From contig NZ_JAEVFI010000005.1 in the NCBI RefSeq assembly GCF_019303495.1, positions 215,313 through 279,312 on the forward strand: a stretch of 64,000 bases of DNA. Reading direction: 5' to 3'. The DNA is from Streptomyces sp. JJ66. Its GTDB lineage: Bacteria > Actinomycetota > Actinomycetes > Streptomycetales > Streptomycetaceae. The notes under the pieces were generated by a model. It did not search any database. It was not told the origin of the DNA and worked only from the letters and a program-made list of their open reading frames with translations. The stretch's first letter is position 1; the number at the start of each line of letters is the position of its first letter. The translations under genes and the position numbers were made by a program. Below are positions 59,877 to 64,000 of this stretch, piece after piece.

Positions 59877-61562
59877 TTGACCAGGAAGACCCGCCGTACC
59901 CACCGCAGCCGCCTGGCCGGGCGCTCGCTGGCCGGGCTGGGCGCGACCGCGCTGGCGGCGTCCGTCGCCAGCGCCGGGCTCGCCCCCGGCGTCAGCTCGG
60001 CGTCCAGCCACCGCGAGGCGCCGCTGATCGCCGGTGACCCCCGCGCGGACAACACGGACCTGTACGCGTTCACCAGCCCCGACCAGCCGGACACCGTGAC
60101 CTTCGTCGCGAACTGGATTCCCTTCGAGGAGCCGGACGGCGGCCCGAACTTCTACCAGTTCGCGGACGGCGACCAGGCCCGCTACAACATCAAGATCGAC
60201 CGCAACGGGGACGGCCGCGCCGACCTCACCTACACCTGGAAGTTCCGCACCGACATCCGCGACGCCGCGGGCCAGTTCCTGTACAACACCGGCCCGGTGA
60301 CGTCCCTGGACGACCCGGATCTGAACATCCGGCAGACGTACGACCTGACCGTCACCGACGACCGGGGAAGGAAGCACACGCTGTTGCGCGAGGCGCCCGT
60401 CGCGCCGTCCCGCGTCGGCGACGCCTCCATGCCCAACTACGCCGCCCTGCGGGACGAAGCGGTCGTGGACGCCGCGGGCGATGTCCGCAGCTTCGCCGGA
60501 CAGGCCGAGGACGCGTTCTTCGCCGACCTGCGCGTGTTCGACCTCCTTTACGGTGGCGACCTGAGCAAGCGCGGCAAGGACACCTTCGCCGGGTACAACG
60601 TCAACACCGTCGCCCTCCAGGTGCCCAAGAAGGCGCTGGCGCTGAACGGCAGCGTCAAGCGCAACCCGGTTATCGGCGTGTGGTCCACCACCGACCGCAA
60701 GGGTGCCGACGTCACCGGTAAGGGCTCCGATGAGTGGCGTCAGGTCTCGCGGCTGGGCAACCCGCTGGTCAACGAGGTCGTCGTCCCGCTGAAGTTCAAG
60801 GACGCGTTCAACACGCTGGAGCCGTTCCAGGACCGCACGGTCCAGCCGGTCGTGGACGCGGTCCTCGACCCGATCCTGGCCCGGCTGATCGAGCAGGTCT
60901 ACGGCATCCCCGCACCGCCCACGCCGCGCGAGGACCTGTTCGAGATCTTCCTCACCGGTATCTGCACCGAGTGCGGCCCGATCGACGCCGACCTCAACTC
61001 GCACCGGCTCAACCGCGACGCCGGGCGGGATGAGATCGTCCCGGCCGAGGAGCTGCGGCTGAACATGGGCGTACCGGTGACCAAGCACCCGCAGCGCCTG
61101 GGCGTCCTCGCCGGGGACCTCCAGGGCTGGCCGAACGGCCGCCGCCTGGCCGACGACGTCATCGACATCGCGCTCCAGGCCGTCGAAGGCGCGGCGCAGA
61201 CCGGTGAACTGGTCGAGGCGCTGGCCGAGGGCGACAAGGTTGACCGCAACGACGTCCGGTTCGGCAAGCGGTTCCCCTACGTCGCGCTGCCCTTCCACGG
61301 CTCGACGCCGGACGGCCGCGCGCTGAAGTCGTCCGCGCCGGGTGCCGACGCGCCGGGTGCCGAGGCGAACGCGGCGAACACCCCCGCGCACGCCCAGCGG
61401 GCGCTGACCCCCGCCGTCCCCGCGGGTCTGGCGGTGGCTGGTGTGGCCCTGCTCGGCTTCGGCGGCCGGCGGATGTGGCGGGACCGCACCAGCGAGCGGA
61501 CCGGCGAGCGGACCGGCGAGCGGACCGGCGAGCGGACCGGAACCGGCTCCGACCGCCACTGA
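59877..61562 (+). CDS. DUF4331 secreted/membrane-anchored protein
   Basis: A 561-residue extracytoplasmic protein. A signal peptide (SLAGLGATALAASVASAGLA) precedes SSHREAPLIAGDPRADNTDL, the DUF4331 hallmark, with YAFTSPDQPDTVTFVANWIP and NFYQFADGDQARYNIKIDRN (a Ca-like DxNxDG pattern). A second conserved zone is NPLVNEVVVPLKFKDAFN and PNGRRLADDVIDIAL. The C-terminus has one hydrophobic helix (VPAGLAVAGVALLGFGG) then a TGER repeat of four units. The start is the TTG at 59877, after GAGGA. No reaction is known to me. It is the first gene of an operon with a TPR protein and a NicO transporter. Confidence 0.88.
   Translation: MTRKTRRTHRSRLAGRSLAGLGATALAASVASAGLAPGVSSASSHREAPLIAGDPRADNTDLYAFTSPDQPDTVTFVANWIPFEEPDGGPNFYQFADGDQARYNIKIDRNGDGRADLTYTWKFRTDIRDAAGQFLYNTGPVTSLDDPDLNIRQTYDLTVTDDRGRKHTLLREAPVAPSRVGDASMPNYAALRDEAVVDAAGDVRSFAGQAEDAFFADLRVFDLLYGGDLSKRGKDTFAGYNVNTVALQVPKKALALNGSVKRNPVIGVWSTTDRKGADVTGKGSDEWRQVSRLGNPLVNEVVVPLKFKDAFNTLEPFQDRTVQPVVDAVLDPILARLIEQVYGIPAPPTPREDLFEIFLTGICTECGPIDADLNSHRLNRDAGRDEIVPAEELRLNMGVPVTKHPQRLGVLAGDLQGWPNGRRLADDVIDIALQAVEGAAQTGELVEALAEGDKVDRNDVRFGKRFPYVALPFHGSTPDGRALKSSAPGADAPGAEANAANTPAHAQRALTPAVPAGLAVAGVALLGFGGRRMWRDRTSERTGERTGERTGERTGTGSDRH
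61494..61541 (+). repeat. 12-bp tandem repeat x4 in the DUF4331 gene
   Basis: Four in-frame units of GAGCGGACCGGC (last base differs in the fourth) encode a T-G-E-R repeat at the C-terminus after the membrane helix. Copy number may vary between strains. Confidence 0.8.
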
Positions 61563-61771
61563 GCCGCCCACGGTGACCGGTTGGCGGGCCGGGCCCGAGC
61601 AGTCACGTCCTGCTTGACCCCGGCCCGTCCCGGGCCGCGGCTCCGGGCGGCGCCCGCCCCGCTCCGGCGCACCTGCCGTGCGCGGCAGGTGCCACGTGCC
61701 GCCGGTGCCGCGCTGACGTGCGCGTCCTCGCCTGCGGTGCGAGCACCACACCCGAAACGAAGGGCCGACCC

Positions 61772-63142
61772 TTGAAAGACTGGCTCCGGCGCTCCCGGCG
61801 CCTGCCCCGCCCCCGGCTCGCGCTGACCGCCTGCGTGCTGGGCCTGGCGTCGGCACTGTTCGCCGCCGGTGCCGTCCTGCTGCCGCCCGGGGGCGCCCAG
61901 ACGCCGGTCTCCGGCCCGTCCGGCGACGGCGCTCCGGGCGACCGGAGGGCAGACGGCGGCCCCGGGGAGGCCGGTGACGCCGCGATCCGCGCGCTCCAGG
62001 AACGTCTGCGCCGCCTGCCGTCCGACCACACCGGCTGGGCCGAACTCGGCATCCGCTACGTCCAGCGCGCCCAGGCCACCGCCGATCCGCAGTTCTACGC
62101 CAAGGCCGAACAGGCGCTCCAGCGCTCCCGGAAGCTGGCCGGCGCGGACGACCACCTGACCGCCATGGGCCTCGGCGCGCTCGCCGCCGCCCGGCACGAC
62201 TTCGCCACCGCGCTGGACCACGCGCGCGACGCCGTCCACGCCAACCCCCACCACGCCCCCTCCTACGGCGTGCTGTCCGACGCCTACCTCCAGCTCGGCC
62301 GGTACGACGAGGCGTTCGAAGCCGTCCAGACGATGGTCAACCTCCAGCCCGCCACCCCGTCCCTGGCCCGCGCCTCCTACACCTGGGAACTGCGCGGCGA
62401 CACCGAGCGGGCGAGCACGCTGATGCGCCGCGCCCTGGACGCCGCCGCCAGCGGACACGACGCGGTCTTCACCCGACACCTCCTGGCCGTGCTCGCCCTG
62501 GACGACGGCCGCCCCCGGGACGCGCTCGCGCACGCCGAACGCGGCCTGCGCTCCGCCCCCGACGAGCCGACGCTGCTCACCGCGCGCGCCCGCGCCCACG
62601 CCGCGCTGGGCCACGAGAAGCAGGCGGTCGCCGACTACCGCGCGGCGCTCGCCCGTGTCCCGCAGCCCGCGTCGCTGCTGGCTTTCGGTGAACTGCTGGA
62701 GTCGCTGGGGCGCACCGAGGAGGCCGGGGAGCAGTACGCGCTGTTCCGCACCACGACGCGTCTGTTCCGCTCGGCCGGGGTGGCCCCGGAAGCGGAAGCC
62801 GTCTTGTTCGAGGCCGACCACGGCGACGTCCAGCAAGCGCTGGAGTTGGGCCGCGAAGCCGCCGGGCAGCGGCCGTTCCTCACCTCGCTGGACGCCTACG
62901 CCTGGGCCCTGCACCGTGCCGGACGCTCCGCCGAAGCCCTCGCCTGGTCCGACCGTGCCCTCGAACTGGGCACGCGCAGCGCACTGTTCCACTACCACCG
63001 AGGCATGATCCACCGCGCGAACGGGAACAACGCCGCCGCCCGCGACGACCTCACCCGCGCGCTCGCCATCGACCCGCACTTCCACCCGCTGCACGCCCCG
63101 CGCGCCCGCGCGGCCCTCGACGAGATCGGCCCCGCCTCATGA
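61772..63142 (+). CDS. Tetratricopeptide-repeat protein with N-terminal anchor
   Basis: A 456-residue protein. One hydrophobic helix near the start (LALTACVLGLASALFAAGAV) places it in the membrane with the rest outside. A Gly/Pro linker follows, then about eight TPR-like repeats from residue 90 on: WAELGIRYVQRAQATADPQF, ALAAARHDFATALDHARDAV, YGVLSDAYLQLGRYDEAFEA and LHRAGRSAEALAWSDRALEL. It is likely a protein-interaction scaffold for its operon partners. The start is taken as the TTG at 61772 behind GAAGGG; the in-frame ATG-less GTG at 61718 is possible. It overlaps the next gene by ATGA. Confidence 0.82.
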   Translation: MKDWLRRSRRLPRPRLALTACVLGLASALFAAGAVLLPPGGAQTPVSGPSGDGAPGDRRADGGPGEAGDAAIRALQERLRRLPSDHTGWAELGIRYVQRAQATADPQFYAKAEQALQRSRKLAGADDHLTAMGLGALAAARHDFATALDHARDAVHANPHHAPSYGVLSDAYLQLGRYDEAFEAVQTMVNLQPATPSLARASYTWELRGDTERASTLMRRALDAAASGHDAVFTRHLLAVLALDDGRPRDALAHAERGLRSAPDEPTLLTARARAHAALGHEKQAVADYRAALARVPQPASLLAFGELLESLGRTEEAGEQYALFRTTTRLFRSAGVAPEAEAVLFEADHGDVQQALELGREAAGQRPFLTSLDAYAWALHRAGRSAEALAWSDRALELGTRSALFHYHRGMIHRANGNNAAARDDLTRALAIDPHFHPLHAPRARAALDEIGPAS

Positions 63143-64000
63143 CAACCGGCCACCACCGCCGCCTGTCCGTGGTGTGCGCGCTGCTCGCCGCGCTGTGCGC
63201 AGGCACGCTCGCCACCGCCTGGCCCGCTACCGCCCACCCGCTGGGCAACTTCACCGTCAACCACTACCTCGGCCTGCGCGCGCACCCGGAAGGCGTCGAA
63301 ACCACGCTCGTGGTGGACAGCGCGGAGATCGCGGCAGCCCAGGAACGCGGCACGGTGGACGCCGACGGCGACGGCACCGTCAGCGCCGCCGAACGCACGC
63401 GGTACGCCACCGGACAGTGCGCCGCCCGCGCCCGCGACCTCCACGTCACCGTCAACGGCGAGCGGCGCCCCACCCGCGTGGCGGACAGCTCCTTCAGCTA
63501 CCGGCCCGGCGAGGCGGGCCTGCGCACCAGCCGACTGGAGTGCGCACTGCGAACCCCGGCGGACCTCGCCGCCCCGGCCCAGGTCTCGGTCACCGACACC
63601 CACTCCGCGCCGCGCATCGGCTGGCACGAGCTGACGGCCACCGGCGACGGCGTCACCCTCACCGACTCCACCGCTCCGGCCACGTCCCTCACCGACGAGC
63701 TGCGGCAGTACCCCGACGACCTGCTCGCCGAACCGCTGGACCTCCGCACAGCCGAACTCCGCACGACCCCGGGCGCCTCGGCCAGCGGCGCCCCTGGCAC
63801 CGCTCCGACCGTCGCGTCGGCCGGCCCCTTCAGCTCCGCGTTCGCCGCGCTCAGCGACCGGTTCACCGGCCTGGTGGGCGAACGCGAACTGACCGTGCCC
63901 ATCGGCCTGCTGGCACTCACGCTCGCCGTGGTGCTCGGCGCCTCGCACGCCGTGCTGCCGGGGCACGGGAAGACGATCATGGCCGCCTACCTGGCCGGAC
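63139..64000 (+). CDS. NicO-family nickel/cobalt transporter-like protein (3' end off the window)
   Basis: The first 287 residues of a protein that runs off the right edge. A signal peptide or first helix (VVCALLAALCAGTLATAWPA) is followed by an extracytoplasmic domain starting AHPLGNFTVNHYLGLRAHPE and carrying a DADGDGTVSAAERTRY segment like an EF-hand loop. The first transport helix appears at the end: IGLLALTLAVVLGASHAVLPGHGKTIMA, with the H-x4-PGHGK motif of NicO/RcnA-type transporters. ATG at 63139 overlaps the TPR gene stop. The metal is not readable, and the missing part should hold five more helices. Confidence 0.82.
   Translation, partial: MTTGHHRRLSVVCALLAALCAGTLATAWPATAHPLGNFTVNHYLGLRAHPEGVETTLVVDSAEIAAAQERGTVDADGDGTVSAAERTRYATGQCAARARDLHVTVNGERRPTRVADSSFSYRPGEAGLRTSRLECALRTPADLAAPAQVSVTDTHSAPRIGWHELTATGDGVTLTDSTAPATSLTDELRQYPDDLLAEPLDLRTAELRTTPGASASGAPGTAPTVASAGPFSSAFAALSDRFTGLVGERELTVPIGLLALTLAVVLGASHAVLPGHGKTIMAAYLAG

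Noticed and set aside
1..64000. tRNA, rRNA or CRISPR array
   Set aside because: No cloverleaf with a T-arm sequence, no rRNA-like stretch and no regularly spaced repeats were seen on reading both strands.

Overview
The window comes from a high-GC actinomycete and looks like Streptomyces. GTG and TTG starts are common, stop/start overlaps of ATGA or GTGA type link operon genes, and the conserved gene order matches the Streptomyces chromosomal block that carries the aa3 oxidase and bc1 complex genes. No rRNA, tRNA or CRISPR array was seen. All calls come from reading the sequence and its translations; no database search was run.

Layout. 1-6.6 kb is housekeeping: pspA (partial), a DUF3043 membrane protein, nadA, erpA-type Fe-S carrier, a membrane-anchored unknown, and an adoK-like adenosine kinase. 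6.6-11.4 kb is an accessory island between adoK and a desulfurase. It holds a WhiJ/AbaA-like regulatory trio (DUF397, Scr1-type HTH protein, anti-sigma-like ATPase) and a compact graspetide (omega-ester RiPP) locus: precursor, ATP-grasp ligase and PIMT-like methyltransferase. 11.4-22.5 kb holds a cysteine desulfurase-TusA fusion and the terminal respiratory genes ctaC-ctaD-ctaF and ctaE-qcrC-qcrA-qcrB, with an L,D-transpeptidase and a receiver-like protein between them. 22.6-28.6 kb holds trpD, an Lrp-type RAM protein, a zinc ribbon, a NYN protein and two tandem NlpC/P60 hydrolases, the first with a candidate c-di-AMP riboswitch.

28.6-45.4 kb is a cell-envelope and central-metabolism block: two glycosyltransferases (one PimB-like), PHP protein, FadD15-like acyl-CoA ligase, phosphoesterase, SRPBCC, ArsA-like ATPase, ROK glucokinase, EEP hydrolase, esterase, PlsC acyltransferase, a MacS/MacR-type two-component system and a divergent PfkA paralogue.

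45.6-57 kb is the second accessory zone. A trpE-trpG fusion gene with its own trp leader peptide and attenuator has been cut in two by an IS605/IS1341-type element carrying TnpB and a divergent 52-residue Arc-like protein. The N-terminal half also carries a frameshift. Next comes a minus-strand polymorphic-toxin operon: SseB-like protein, WXG100-like protein, a 1527-residue RHS protein with a T7SS-type N-terminus, a linked immunity gene, two Imm50-like genes and one further small gene. 57.4-64 kb holds a BCCT transporter and a DUF4331-TPR-NicO operon that runs off the right edge.
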